This document shows positions 1-11,485 of a stretch of 64,000 nucleotides of DNA, piece by piece. This stretch comes from Gnetum montanum. Taxonomy: Eukaryota; Streptophyta; Gnetopsida; Gnetales; Gnetaceae. A program made the position numbers and the translations under genes. Every line of letters starts with the position of its first letter. The stretch's first letter is position 1. The notes under the pieces are model-generated. The model was not told the origin of the DNA. It saw only the letters and a list, made by a program, of their open reading frames with translations, and made no database searches. The stretch spans positions 829,808-893,807 of the forward strand of contig MNCI01003306.1 of NCBI GenBank assembly GCA_015680685.1, read 5' to 3'.

Positions 1-122
1 TGTCGTCTTGTGTTTCTTCAGTGCTAGTTGGATTGTGAGTCAACGTTGGGTTCACGTTTTGATATATGTTCCTGGTTTCTTGTTTAGGCTTAACGAACTC
101 AATTTCTAACCCTTGACCTACC

Positions 123-830
123 TCAGGGTATGAGGAAGTGATCGATGGTGTTGTATCCCCAAGGCAGGTGGATCTTCTGATGGATTGGTGAGGATACGGC
201 TTTGAGTTGAGCTAGCCAAGGACATCCTAGGATCAGATTAAACCCTGGCATTTCATCAACCACTATAAATTCAGCTGATGTAGGGAATTGGTCTCCGATT
301 ATGAAATCTAAGGTAACCATGCCTTTCACTCCCACACGGGAACCACTGAAAGATCTCAAGAAAGAAGTTGTTGTGGGTTGTACTTGTTTAGTGAGTCCCA
401 ATTTTTCGATGATGAAAAAAGGTATTACATTTTTTGTTGCACCATCATTGACATGCACCCTACGTATTTTGAAATGATCAACCTGTATTGTTATGAACAT
501 AGGGGCTGTGGTGATTCCCCCTATTTTCACATCTAGCTTAATGTCCTTAACGTGGAACTCTAGGAATGTGGTCTTTGATCCTTGAAGTTGTGGGGACAAT
601 ACTGCATAAATGGATGGTTCATTTACAGTAAGATCCTCACTAACAGGAATTGAAGTTAGCATCCGTACGAGAGCCTCTCGATGTACTGGTGAAGTCATTA
701 CTAGGTCATACAAACTTAAAGAAGTATTCTTTTGTTTTAAGGCTTGTGTGACCTGGGTCAACGCATTTGCTAGGTCTTTACCATTTGGGACATTCTTATC
801 CGTAGAGATTTGGTCCATTTGACCTAGCAT
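123..830 (-). CDS. Retropepsin-like aspartic protease region, element A
   Basis: A 235-residue open frame. The N-terminal third holds the conserved gag-protease linker (SLYDLVMTSPVHREALVRML), also found in D, E and F. Then comes the protease body: MFITIQVDHFKIRRVHVNDG, a loop reading VNDGATKNVIP, the strand KGMVTLDFIIGDQFP, and a flap/C-terminal part with FNLILGCPWLAQL, the plant Ty3/gypsy protease signature (LG..WL). The usual D-S/T-G triad is replaced by N-D-G-A; sister copies read D-D-G. In this family the enzyme would cut the Gag-Pol polyprotein inside the particle. This is the best preserved protease frame here, but its upstream gag is broken. The frame starts at the first ATG, although translation would normally run on from gag. 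Confidence 0.8.
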   Translation of the reverse strand: MLGQMDQISTDKNVPNGKDLANALTQVTQALKQKNTSLSLYDLVMTSPVHREALVRMLTSIPVSEDLTVNEPSIYAVLSPQLQGSKTTFLEFHVKDIKLDVKIGGITTAPMFITIQVDHFKIRRVHVNDGATKNVIPFFIIEKLGLTKQVQPTTTSFLRSFSGSRVGVKGMVTLDFIIGDQFPTSAEFIVVDEMPGFNLILGCPWLAQLKAVSSPIHQKIHLPWGYNTIDHFLIP

Positions 831-1313
831 TCGTATTTCTCATGGAGGGGTTTTTACACTAGTAGCTGAGGATGGTGGGTTTGGGATGTGACTCACGACT
901 TCTTCTTTGTTTTGGTGGCTTGTACTAGGTTCATTAATGGCAGCCTCATGGGAATGGCGCTTAGCGGTGTAGGCTTAGGCAATCCGAATTCGTGTCCATG
1001 GCTTTCTCTCTCTGTGTGCTCTCTTTTTTCTCTTTCTAAACGCTCTCTTATTAGCCTATCGACAAGACGTTCTTACAAAGGTTGTCGAGAAGTGGAGGTG
1101 GGTTGTGTGCTAAGGTGGCACCCGGACCACAAAGGGAATGGGTCAATTTTTAGATGGTATGTTTGTTGTGGTGGAAATCGAAGGAGGTATGCAAATGATG
1201 AATGGTTTTGATGGTGTGGGGGACATGCGGATGATAAAAGGAGCTTGAGGAGATGTTAGGGTAGGTGTGTTTTCTGAAGGCCTCTGAATCACAAAAGGTC
1301 ATCGTGGAACGTC
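831..1313 (-). pseudogene. Gag-protease linker, decayed, element A
   Basis: This stretch links the gag zinc-knuckle exit (QNQSM, near 1330) to the protease frame. Intact relatives have a proline-rich, low-complexity tail here with phrases of the type FVIKVP. In A no long frame survives and an N at 1323 blocks reading at the gag exit. It is interpreted only by position between two recognised domains. Confidence 0.5.
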
Positions 1314-3470
1314 TTATCTGTTNACCCCCATGGATTGGTTTTGGGGTTTTACTGGGTTTGTCTCGTCGAACACTACTTCACCCCTATCAATCATGCGTTG
1401 TATGTCTTGTTTCAATGTAAAGCAGTAATCAGTTCCATGGTTGGGTCTTTGGTGATACTCGCAAAATATATCCAACCTAAAACCTTTTAGAATGGGAGGT
1501 TCGTTGGCTGTTGCTAAGGCTGGATTTTTGGCTAATTCACAAAAGCCATCATGTCTTTGTGAGGCCGTAGGAGACATTTATTTGTGTTGAATTAGCCCAA
1601 CCTTTAGAAGTTGGTCAAGTAGTTGTGAAGGCTTCATGGGCAATGGTGTATATTGAGCTGGGTCTTTCCTTTTAAAGGTACGGGCATGACTTGTGTTGTT
1701 GTTTCTATTTGAGGAATTTTTAGGTGTATGAGTAGATGTGGTTCTTTCATAGTTGTTTAGGATAGCGGGTTGTTTTCTCTTAGTCACTGCTACTACCTTT
1801 GTTTTGGATTTATCTTTCCTCATGTGTTGGCTCCTAAAGGTTGAGTAGGCTGGGTCATTACTTGTTTGTGCCGCTTCTTCTATGTCTTTGATTTGCACGA
1901 ATGATTGGCTCAATGTGCAGACTTTCAGGTAATAAAGTTTTGACTTAATAAAGTCATTCATGACTGACTTAAGGATGGTGAGTAAATATGTTTCGGGGAT
2001 AGGTTCATGAAGTTCATTTAAGGCTGCACTCCACCTTTGGATAAATTTCTACATTGGCTCTAATGGCGCTTGTTTAAATTGAATCAAGCTATCTAACGTG
2101 GCTTCAAGTTTCAGATTGTACTTGAAATGGATGAAAAATTGATGCAACAAATTTTCTAAAGAAGATATGGAGCTACGGGGTAAAGATTGGTACCAGTCTA
2201 AGGCTTTTCTGGTTAAGGACATTGCAAACACTCACAAAATTACATGGGGCCATGCTTGAAGTAAAAGGCTTTCGGTTCTAAATATTACTAGGTGGGCATT
2301 TGGGCCTCCCTCTCCATTGTACTTGGTCAACTGAGGTAACAAGACTCCTTTTTGCAAGGTTAAGGGTGGAATTGAGGGGTCAATTGGGTCATCTTGATAG
2401 AAATCTAGTACCTTGACTTCCTCATTGTTGAAAGTTTTAAGGCGTTTTAATTCTTCTGCCAATGAGTACATCATTTTTTGTGTGTTTGCCCATTCTTGGG
2501 CGGTAGGCAAATCGGTGGATTGAGTGGATTGTGGATGATAATGATTTAATTGTTGCATTGTTTGTGGAAAGAAAGGTTGTTGGGCTAACATTTGTTGTGG
2601 TGGGATGGTATTCGGGACTGAGACTACTGGTGGAACCCATTGCCCAACCATAGGTTGTGAGGTAACATCCTGAACATGTTGGGTTGGAGTAATCAATGAT
2701 GCTCCATGGATTTGTACCTGAGGTATGTAACGGGTGGATGTGGAAGGTGGTATGACTGATGGTATTCCAATTACTTGAGGTTGGAAGATTGACTTTGCAT
2801 TGGTTTGGGGAAGGAGTTGTTGGGACTGTACTTGTGGAGGAATGATGGAAGTAGATGCATTAGAGTGAATATTATTGGGTACAGAGAAGATAGGAATGGA
2901 AGTAGGTATCTCTTGTCGGGAAAATGGTGCTCGAGCGTTTGCAGATGAAGGAGGAAGCACATTTTTTTCCAGGAAAGGGTGGAATAATGGGTTTGTGTAG
3001 GCATGGGGGCTAACGGTATGGTATAATTCTCCATGTTCAGATTGGGCTACAAAGTCATCTTCTTCATCTTGAGGCTCTATAGGAGGTAGTTGTAAGGCTT
3101 GACTTCTAGCCATAAGAAGCTAGGATATGAGTTTATGATGGTCTTCAGACAGTGGAATTATGTCAAATGTTGAAGGGATAAACTCATGTTCTCCTTTGTG
3201 GATAAATTCATATTCTCGCTTAGCTTCCCTCTCTACACGATCAATGGGTAGGTTGGCTAGGATTTTGACATAGATAAAGTTATATTGTTCGGGTGTAAGA
3301 GTCGCATGAATAGGGCCTTTGCCCTGTAGCCTGAGGGATTGGCGTGTAGGGCCTTGAGGATTTATGTGTTCAATAACGGTTATGGATTCCGTAGCAATCA
3401 TAGGGTTTGAAGCTTCAATCCCAAAGTCAGCAATCGGTAGTGTTATTGGGTTGACTTGGGAGGATTCCAT
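1314..3470 (-). pseudogene. gag polyprotein, element A, broken by stops
   Basis: From 3470 to 3120 lies an N-terminal region (MESSQVNPITLPIADFG...) ending in EFIPSTFDIIPL. It is homologous to the N-terminal gag of element E. From 3113 to 2232 runs a proline/glutamine-rich linker leading into the capsid-like Retrotrans_gag region (KYNGEGGPNAHLVIFRTESL). That region continues after a stop at 2231-2049 (MSLTRKALDWYQSLPRSSIS), then 1961-1578 (NDFIKSKLYYL) with a basic, Asn/Thr-rich tail, and 1577-1314. The last piece carries the knuckle CEYHQRPNHGTDYC (C-x2-H-x4-H-x4-C) followed by LKQDIQRMIDRGEV. Stops at 2046-2048 and elsewhere sit where sister copies have glutamine. Gag forms the particle and binds genomic RNA. 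Confidence 0.8.
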
Positions 3471-3703
3471 GATAAATGTGACTGGACTAGGCTAGATGAA
3501 TGGGGTTGGATTGCAAGCAGTTGTAGTGTGACCGTGACACAAACACTATGTGACCAAACTAATCAATCTAGACCAACAAGCAGCACATGAATACTGAAAA
3601 TTTGTTTAAGTGTCTAGCGTGTGAACATTGAAAATTTATCTAGGTGTGAATTACAATAAATTCGGCTTTGAAATGGATGCGTTTTGTGTGTTTTTGTTGA
3701 AAA

Positions 3704-3790
3704 AACACTATAGCGGAATTGTAGCAGCCGCAAAGCACTGTAGCAGCGTAAGGTTACTGTAGCAACTACAAAACACTGTAGCAGTGTGAG
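3704..3790. repeat. Short CACTGTAGCA repeats in leader of element A
   Basis: The leader between PBS and gag holds several imperfect copies of CACTGTAGCAGC, spaced roughly 20-30 bases apart. They resemble the TAGC-rich motifs of the LTRs in this family. No function is evident. Confidence 0.5.
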
Positions 3791-3871
3791 CACGTGGTTT
3801 CAGCACTTTATTTGGGTAGTGTTTGAATAGGTAATGTGATTAGCATTTTGATTAAACAAAAAACAAGTCAG

Positions 3872-3889
3872 GCGCTCCTTCTAGCGCCA
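3872..3889 (-). other. Primer binding site, element A
   Basis: On the minus strand TGGCGCTAGAAGGAG lies four bases after the LTR end at 3894, where minus-strand synthesis would be primed. The same core is found after the LTRs of B, D and E. I could not name the matching tRNA. Confidence 0.65.
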
Positions 3890-4470
3890 AAATTGTACTT
3901 TCCTAAATCGTCGGTGTGAGCCTGGAAGGGAAATAGATACCGAAAGATCATCGGGTAGTCACAGCTGATCCTTCCTTCACCCGAGGGCAAGTTGGAAAAG
4001 TAAACAAAGGTAGAGTGCCCTGGATGGTCTGCACGCAAATCAACCAAGGACTTCCCTGAGCGTAAGTTATGGCTAGTGCTAGGGTTATCGTGAACGATGT
4101 AAATAGGATGTAAACGGAATGCAAACAGCAACACAAAAATGTAAACAGAGCATACTGAATTATAAATAAAGCGCAAACAGAGCTATATTGTAAAAAAAGC
4201 ATAAACCGAAGTAAATAATGTAAATAGGAGGCAATGAACTGTATTGTATTGTTTAATAAAAAGATATGCACTAGTCAAAGTGTAGCTGCACATGTGGATG
4301 GCAGGTCAAGCACTAAGCCTCGGGATGATGTCTGAAGTGTTGTGATGAATGTGAGAAATGCTTGGATGCCAACAGTCAGGTGTGCCAAGTGCCCAAGAAT
4401 TGCAGGTTTTGTCCTCTCTCAGAATTTTCAATCTCTACAATTTTTGCCTCCTCGATTCATGTGAATTGAT

Positions 4471-4485
4471 GGGGTATTTATAGGG
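4471..4485 (-). promoter_or_regulatory. TATA box in element A LTR
   Basis: The minus strand reads CCCTATAAATACCCC, about 580 bases before the LTR end. Position and sequence match the TATA boxes in the D, E and F LTRs, so it is the likely start region for the genomic RNA. Confidence 0.7.
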
Positions 4486-4787
4486 TTGGGCTGGGCTCCA
4501 GCACAAAATTTCCAAAATGGAATCAACGGCTGGGAGATGAGAGGAAAGCAGATCTAGTGACATGTATCCAATGGACAGTTGTGTTCGGTTTGGGTGTGTG
4601 CTGGCGAGAGTTGGATGTGTGTCGGCAAGCTACGTTCTTGACCAGGTGCATCGCATTTTACAATTTATGGGTTATTCAATCCCATAAAAGTACATTTAAT
4701 TTAGACCATAGGGCCTGATTATCCCACAAATAAAAATTTACAATGAAATGTACGAGCGAAATTTGATCTATCCTGCTTGAAACTTCT

Positions 4788-5035
4788 CTGTCCCTGAGTT
4801 TTTTTGAAATTTTCTGGAAGTTGTTGATGCTGAGAATTTTCTGGAAGTTGCTGATGCTGAGAATTTTCTGCCATTTTCTAAAATTTTTCTGGAATTTTCT
4901 AAAAGTCGATGAATAGTGTTCACACGATCAAGAGTGTTTACGCTGTGAATAGTGTTTACACGATGAATAGTGTTTATGCTGTGAATAGTGTTCACGTGGA
5001 TGAATAGTATTTTCATGGATGAATAATGATTTACA
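4788..5035. repeat. Two short tandem repeats in U3 of element A
   Basis: At 4805-4880 a unit around AATTTTCTGGAAGTTG-CTGATGCTGAG is repeated two to three times. At 4908-5030 a unit of about 20 bases around GTGAATAGTGTTYAC is repeated about six times. Repeats in U3 often act as enhancers, but no such role can be shown here. Confidence 0.65.
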
Positions 5036-5418
5036 CATCCTTACGCTATGTAGCATAAGAAAATGTAGCCCCAGCGTAATCAACTGAAAACACCTCATTT
5101 AAGGCCCGAATTTTGAATTTCTGGAGCTGGAAGCTGCTGGGGACCTTGGTGAAGGTCATGGACGGTCCTTGTGCCTGATTTCGGCTTATTTTGATTCAGT
5201 TTCAGGGCCCCAAAAGTTGGTGACGCTGATCCTTACGTTGTGCAGCGTAAGCATAGTGCAAGCACATTGTACTTAGCCAAAATTACACTTTTTGACCTTG
5301 AAACTGATGATTCTTGACACCGAGAGGGACCTTGCTTGCTCCATGGTGAGCTATTTGAAGCCATTTTAGAGGCTCTGAAGTTGTCTGAAAGTGTTGCTAA
5401 AATTTTTGTGGTGTTTCA

Positions 5419-5560
5419 GGCAGCATGAACTATTAGTAGTTAGACTAATGGATGATGTAAGGCTCATTTGGCAAAGTCTTAAACACTTTATATTCAAGCT
5501 TGAAAACTAAAACTATGCCTCTAGCTCTCAAGGGATTCTAAAATACTTTAAGTTTTTGGT
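5419..5560. other. Spacer between elements A and B
   Basis: This is sequence outside the element A LTR and before recognisable gag of element B. It is probably the interior of B into which A inserted. I see no feature in it. Confidence 0.35.
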
Positions 5561-7290
5561 TATTTGGATGCATAGTGGATGGATGCCTCTCAAATACTAT
5601 TTTATCCTTATCAATGAGATCCTGAATATCATCTCTTAGATTCCTACAGTTATCTATATCATGTCTAATAGTTTTATGATGGCAGTATTTTTTTTGGAAG
5701 TCATACCACTTAGGCACCTCAAGGTTACCTTCTTGTCTTTGTGAAGGATCCTACTTAGGGATGGTCATCTTTGTGAAAGTAGCTAAGGGAGCATTGTTTT
5801 GTCCCTTAGAGAAAGAAGAAACACCTATAAAAGTCAGTTGTTCCTTCTCTTGTTTGGTAGACTTATTAGCCTTGTTACAGATTGATATGAATTCCTAGTC
5901 TTTGCATTAAATAACTACTTCTTCAATGCATCTAGCATTCAGGAAAGCCTAATTTAGAAAGTAAGGCTTAGGATAAGCTATCCTTTTTTGAATGTAGTCA
6001 ATCAATGCAACTTCAAATATGTCTTGCAAGTGACATTTCTTCAAATGATAAGGTAGTTTCATCAATGTTGTTGTCCATCAAAAAATTAATTTATCAATGG
6101 ACTTATTTGAACTTGTTTAATGGCAATGAAAGACATCATGCTTGTACATTAAGATATATTAAACTTGAAATGTTCAATGAATACTATTAGTAGTTGCTCT
6201 AGAGAGGTGATAGATTCGTATGCTAGGGATCTATACCATTCCAAAGCTCTTCCAAAAAGAGAGTTTGAAAAGCATCTTAGTATAATGTATGGGTAAGATG
6301 CTAGAAGCATGCATTCATTTCTAAATGTGACCACATGATTGATGGAATCTCACATTTTTCCATTTTACTTAGTGAAAGTAGGTAGTGAAACTTCCTTAGG
6401 AAAGATGAACAAAGAAATTACATAGCTTATGGGATCACTTAAGATCCAATCTAAGGAAATAGGAGAACTTTCTTACATGCTTAATGCCTTTGTCATTTTG
6501 CCTTTGTTGTTTTGAAAATAGAGCATCATGTTGTTAAGTAATGCCAGCAACTATGGATCTAATTCCAATGAGTTGATAATAGATGGAAGTATAGAAAATG
6601 ATGAGGATGTTAAAGGAGGATGCACATAGGGAATGGATCCAAAGGTTATAGGGGTTGGTGTACCCAAGAAGATTGCATTTGATGGGTATACAAGAAAAGA
6701 GAACATGCTAGTAGCTTGAGAAATGCTAAATGATGATGGAGTGGGAGCAAAAAGTAGAAAAAGATGAAAGGATGGTATGGTAGGTTGTGGTTAAGGAATA
6801 AAGGTGAAACATAGGATTGAAAATGGAATGATGATTGCTAACATTATTAGGTGAAAAAAGTTGGTATGGTGAAATAAAATTTGATGGAGGGCTAAAAGGT
6901 TTAGTAGTGACCGGAACAAATTTAGATGTAGTACTTTGAAAAGCTAAAATTATGATGTTATGAATATGATGAGATAGAGGGTTGCTTTTCCAAAGTTTTC
7001 TTATTAGTTATTCTTCCTCTTCATCTGTTAGGTAGATATCAAATTTGGAAACCACACTTTCTCTTCTTCCTCTGAGAATGATGTGTGAACCAAGAGGCTG
7101 ATCTAGGATGTTCTCTATCCTAGCTTTTTTATTTTATAAGTGAATACATTATTGCATCTTCTCTTACTCCATGATAAGTTCTAGTATCTCCTTAGCTTCC
7201 TCTTCATCTAGTTCAATTGGATAATCAATGTTAGGAAGAAATGATGGTAGATCATTAGTGCACTCATATTCTACCATGAGCTTATACATA
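5560..7290 (-). pseudogene. gag polyprotein, element B, heavily decayed
   Basis: Read on the minus strand, the N-terminal remnant near 7255-7000 contains LPSFLPNIDYPIELDEEEAK and a later acidic DEEEE stretch. A capsid-like segment is open at 6334-6149 (MVTFRNECMLLASYPYIILR, then GRALEWYRSLAYESITSLEQ), the Retrotrans_gag signature shared with A, D and E. A knuckle-like segment near 5690-5590 reads HHKTIRHDIDNC followed by LRDDIQDLIDKDKIVF. There are many stops and frameshifts. It is more diverged from A, D, E and F than they are from each other, so B is an older or different subfamily. Confidence 0.65.
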
Positions 7291-7759
7291 TCAAGTGTCA
7301 AAATAAATCCTAGCTTCCATTTGGCATAGGATATTTTGTAGCCCTTTAAGCTTATTCAACCTAAAAATCCTTGATTTCTCCTTAGATTCATTAGCCTCTA
7401 GATCTTGGAGGAGCTCAAAGTCAATGATGATGATATAGCAACAATTATAGAAATGATGTAACTTCACCAATTCATCCTTGCAAACATGTTCATACTTGGA
7501 AAAGAAGATGAAAAGTTGTGGTTTCAAGAAGAACGTTGAAGTCACAAAGATCAATGTAACAACAATATTTTTTACGCAACAAGTCAATGAAAGTTGACAA
7601 ATAAAAACAAAGCAACTACATTAGAGTTGCAAAAAATTAATAATGATGTGTCTATTTCAACACAACACATTCGTAATACTTGAAAAAGTGTAGAAGAAAC
7701 AAAATTTAAAACTGTAAGTAGAGAGTAAATCCTAAAAACAATGTTTAGTTTCACAAAAG
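7291..7759 (-). other. Leader of element B, no gene
   Basis: This is the interval between the PBS and the gag remnant. A 98-codon minus-strand frame (7291-7587) has no recognisable domain and matches no sister element. I treat it as chance. Confidence 0.4.
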
Positions 7760-7776
7760 CCCTCCTTCTAGTGCTA
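7760..7776 (-). other. Primer binding site, element B (mutated)
   Basis: The minus strand reads TAGCACTAGAAGGAGGG, which is the family PBS (TGGYGCTAGAAGGAGG) with two changes in the first four bases. It lies six bases from a CA end at 7783, defining the LTR boundary of B. Confidence 0.55.
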
Positions 7777-7782
7777 GAAAGA

Positions 7783-8393
7783 TGTTATGGTAAGGATCAT
7801 CATAATTTGAGATCTGACACAACGTAACATAAAACTAATCTAAGAAATCTTGTGGCCACCAAACGATAATCAAAAGGGGACTTGAAAATCATTGAAAAAA
7901 TCTGATAATCTAAGCTAAAATTTTTAGCCAAATGCTAGTGGATTAAAAGTGGGAAAGAAAATATTTATGCATAGAATAACCAATAGAAAATATGTAAAAG
8001 CACACATAATGTAGATCTAGATAAAATAAAGCATGGTATGTGGCTAGTAGAAAAGAGTGATTAACGATAAATCATAAAACAAAATAGATCTAATTCATTA
8101 AAGCATTAAATCAAAGAAGAAAGCATTGAAAAAAAATAGATCTATAATAGATCTAGATAATACCAAAGATAAAGAACTAAAAAAAGGCAAGATCCAAATT
8201 ATAAGGGAAATCATAAAATAAAAACCTATTAGAAATATTCTAAGAGGTGTACCAAGGATCAGAGGCATGTAATGAAGAACTATGTTACCCCGTTCTTTCT
8301 CCAGTGCATGCATCTAATGTAAATCTGACAAGAATGTTTGCAGATTCAATAGCTAATGAAGCAAAGGGATGGATCAAATTGATATGTGATCCT
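7783..8393 (-). repeat. 5' LTR of element B, R/U5 part
   Basis: Defined by the adjacent PBS and by continuity with 9950 onward once solo LTR S1 is removed. The ATCCT at 8389-8393 is the left target copy of S1. No other LTR of B is in the window, so the outer limits are inferred. Confidence 0.5.
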
Positions 8394-9944
8394 TGAAACA
8401 CTACAAAAATTTGCATGTTATAGCCAGTCTTCATCATGTAGCTTTCACCCCATGAAACCCAAGGCAAAACTTCATTGTAAATGTGATGATTGTAACCCAC
8501 AGTGGGCAATTTCACATACTTTATACTTTTGGGACTAAAAAATGCCTTATAAGTGGTCAAAGCCTCATTTCCCAAGTGAAAAAAGTGACCTAGTGTCTAT
8601 ACTTGGGCTTGGGAGGTGTTCAAAAATGCCTTCTAGAATGCCAATCAAGGCAATTTAATGGGTTTTATGGGGTGTATACATTTTTCTACATTAGAAACAC
8701 ATGTAGGGGGTAGATCTCACCTACCCTAGCATGGAAGGATGGGGGTCTTGGAAACTTTCTCCTTTTAACGTGGAGATGACATGCATAACTTGGAAACTTT
8801 TCCCCTCAGTGTGGAAGTTTCCCCCTAGTGTGGAATCTTCATCCCTAGCGTGGAAAATTACATCCCCTAGCGTGGAAGCCACAAAAGCCAAAATTCATCA
8901 CTTCATGTACTCTAACATTGACCAGCCACTTTAGCAAGCATGGTGGAGAGCCCAGTGTAGAAGATTCATCTCCAATGTGTAAGGTGTGCCCAATTACTAT
9001 TTATAGTAAATGGAATGGCCATGGGGGGAAGCACTTAACCCCCCAAATTTGGGCATCCATCTCATCTTAATTTGGCAACCAATTTGCAACCAGTTTATAC
9101 TCAATTTTCAACCATTTTTGTAATCAAATCATGGCCATTTTGTAACCCTGTTCATGGCCCAAAGAACCTATAAAAACTAGCCTCCAACACTTTTTATAGG
9201 TTTGGCAATTTTTCTCAAGGTTCCAAAATTTGGAGCAAGTTTAGCATTATCAAGCAATTTTTGGCATACACACAACATTGCTCATAATTCCACACTTGGG
9301 GCATTCTTAGGTACTTAAGAGCTCTTACAAGTTCCCATACTTGCATTCTCTTGAACCCTAGCATGGAAGCATTATAGCCTTAAGATTTGTGGATTTTGGT
9401 TGTCAACATTGCACTTCTGGGATTCCCAAACCCCAACATGAAGCAATCTACCATACAAAGTTTTGACTTTTCTCATCCACAGTAATGACCCAACTAGAAA
9501 ATTTGATGTTGCATCAATTGAGGAAGGTTTTATAGCATCAAAAGTGGTAAGTACCATGATCATGGAGTAGATCCCATTGGCTTCAATGGGCTTTGAACTC
9601 CTACACCAATGACCCGCCTTTTTCTATCGACTCAGGCATCATTTGTATACATTTCTTGAACTTATTCTTTATTTTCTTTCTAAATAAATTTTTAAGTTTT
9701 AGTTTTTGTACATGAAATATATTTGTTTTTATCTATGCATTATTTCAGATCTTTTATCAATTTTGCATTCTGTTTCCTATTATTCCCACATTTTGAATTT
9801 CATAAGTCCCTAGTTAATTTGCTAAACTGGCAAGGGTACCTTGAATCCCATTTTTCTTGTGAAGGCCCTAGGGATTCAGGGTTGGGGAACTACTGCACTA
9901 ATGATCCTTGGTTTTTCTAGTGATTGAGGTTTTTGGTTGCAACA
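8394..9944 (+). mobile_element. Solo LTR S1 (1,551 bp) with 5-bp target-site duplication
   Basis: It starts TGAAACACTACAAAAATT and ends GGTTGCAACA. The last 120 bases align with the ends of the D LTRs. It is flanked on both sides by ATCCT (8389-8393 and 9945-9949), with no PBS, PPT or internal sequence. That is the footprint of LTR-LTR recombination that removed one element. A TATA box lies at 9169-9176. It sits inside the LTR of element B, so it inserted later than B. Confidence 0.85.
9169..9176 (+). promoter_or_regulatory. TATA box in solo LTR S1
   Basis: CCTATAAAAAC lies about 770 bases before the LTR end, in the same relative place as in other family LTRs. A solo LTR can still act as a promoter; activity is unknown. 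Confidence 0.5.
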
Positions 9945-9949
9945 ATCCT

Positions 9950-10700
9950 AATTTTGAGTAATTCTCCATGTGTTAGAAGGACAACACAAAAGGAATACAA
10001 TGTATCAGTAGAGAAAAGGGGAGAGAAATCAAAGGAGCTTATTATTTCTAGAGAGCGTGTAGTTATTTTGCAAAGAGGAAAAGTATTTGAAAGAAGAAAA
10101 ACTATGTTGAGTAGTAAATATAGTTACCAAATGCTGAGCATATGCTAATTGTTTTCAAAAGCCAAATGTAGAAAAATGCTAACCAACCCCTTTTCATTTA
10201 GGAGTATCCTTCTATTTATAGGCCAAAAATGCCTCATAAACTATGTAGAAACAATTCAACAAGGCCTACAGAATCTTTTGAAATGTTCTAGATAGAAGAA
10301 TTGACATGTAGTTAATTGCTATAAAAATTAACCTTGGATCTCAAATGTAGGATTAACATTGGATGTCAAAGGTTGAAAGTAGAATTGATGCTAGAACTAA
10401 CATTCAACATCGAAATTGAGATCTTTAGAGGATGAGCCAAAAATGATGATGTGAGACATCACTTCTAGGAAGAGTTAAAAATGAAGACTAGAAACTAAGC
10501 TACATATGACACAAGATATCAAATCTAGACTACTAAAGTTGGATTTAATGCTAAAAAGCCATAGAATACGCTTCAAACTCTAACTCAAGTAGAAAAGGCC
10601 AAAGCGGGTACAACACCAAATACATTATTTCTACATTGATAAAGTTTTTTTCATTTTCTTTTTCATTTTCCATATTGCATTCATTATACATAATGTCGAA
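9950..10700 (-). repeat. 5' LTR of element B, U3 part
   Basis: This is the continuation of the B LTR beyond S1. A minus-strand TATA-like CCTATAAATAGA at 10211-10222 fits the usual TATA position once the 1,556 bases of S1 plus one target copy are subtracted. The upstream edge of U3 (near 10700) is not defined. No coding sequence is seen. Confidence 0.4.
10211..10222 (-). promoter_or_regulatory. TATA-like box in element B LTR
   Basis: Minus strand CCTATAAATAGA, preceded by TTTTTGG. The context resembles the LTR TATA boxes of the other elements. Confidence 0.45.
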
Positions 10701-10739
10701 TGTTACGTATATTTGATGATTGCCATGACATATGGAAAT

Positions 10740-11485
10740 GTGATGTCATACTCATAGCTAGTAAGACAAAGCGGTAATACATTTTCCTAGAGTGACTTCA
10801 GATCATGCACAAACTTGTTAGTATGGACACATTCATTCTTTTGAATGCGTGGGATGAAAATAGTTAACTTTAAGAAAAAAATGTGATACTTAAGGATAAA
10901 AAGATTTCCTTGGTAAACTAGTAGAACTCATCCTCCTTGGTCTCTTCATATTCTACTAAGACATTATTTCTTGAAGACCATAAGAAACTTGCTCCAAGGA
11001 ACATCAGTCTTCTTCTAGTCCTTTGCTATCTTCTGAGTCTTCCACCATTGTCCTACTGAATCTTTTGATTGATACATTGTTGCTTGCCTAGTCTCTTGTG
11101 TAGCCATGTATCCCATTAATTTGAGAACCTTATTTTCTTTGTTAAGCTCCTCAATGACTATTGTTATGTCCTTAACACCAGTAAAGGAAGGTGACCCAAG
11201 CTCACAAAACTATTCCATAAGCTCCATACTAATTAGCTATTTGTTACTCCTTGCTTCACTTTCCATAGTAGAGGAAGTCACTAGAGTTTCCTTTGTTTAT
11301 TATTTTAGAAAATTCAATAGGTACTTGTTAATATCTTCATGGTTGACACCTATACCTATTGCCAGAGCCAAAATACGAGGATCTCAAATGTGCATATCAA
11401 GATCTGTAGTATCATTTGAAATCTACAATGGATTCATATTCAAACCACTATGTGTAGGATTCTTATGCATCTTATCACTTGCCAT
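10740..11485 (-). pseudogene. gag fragment, element C (chromovirus-like), decayed
   Basis: From an ATG at 11485 the minus strand reads MASDKMHKNPTHSGLN. After frameshifts it reads IEELNKENKVLKLMGYMATQ, then QSKDSVGQWWKTQKIAKD and KTDVPWSKFLMVF, and later KFVHDLKSL. The order aromatic WW, then W..F, then a helix-rich tail is the layout of the capsid domain in many plant Ty3/gypsy gags. Stops and shifts are frequent. It is unlike the Tat gag elsewhere in the window. The adjacent PBS supports a retroelement. The lineage (chromovirus versus other) is inferred only from the PBS type and the WW motif. Confidence 0.4.

Larger units (their letters stand above)
1..5418 (-). mobile_element. Element A: Tat-like Ty3/gypsy retrotransposon, 5' part (truncated by window edge)
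   Basis: On the minus strand the order is 5' LTR (5418 to 3894), primer binding site, leader, gag (3470 to 1314) and protease (830 to 123). RT, RNase H, integrase and the 3' LTR should lie to the left of the window. Gag and protease resemble those of elements D, E and F closely enough to place all four in one family. Gag has in-frame stops, so this copy cannot move by itself. Five bases beyond the LTR (5419-5423, GGCAG) would be one target-site copy; the other is out of view. Confidence 0.85.
3894..5418 (-). repeat. 5' LTR of element A (1,525 bp)
   Basis: On the minus strand it begins TGAAACACCACAAAAATT (5418 downward) and ends in CA at 3894, just before the PBS. The start matches solo LTR S1 and the LTRs of D-G. 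A TATA box lies at 4471-4485. Downstream of that, the R/U5 part carries the family's ACCGACGATT-like end. U3 contains short tandem repeats (4788-5035). Confidence 0.85.

Noticed and set aside
4768-5016. 82-codon repetitive minus frame (NTIHS/VNTIHR repeats)
   Set aside because: The apparent protein repeat is a translation of the U3 tandem DNA repeat within an LTR.
7291-7587. 98-codon minus-strand frame in the leader of element B
   Set aside because: Not conserved in sister leaders; hydrophobic and low complexity; likely chance.
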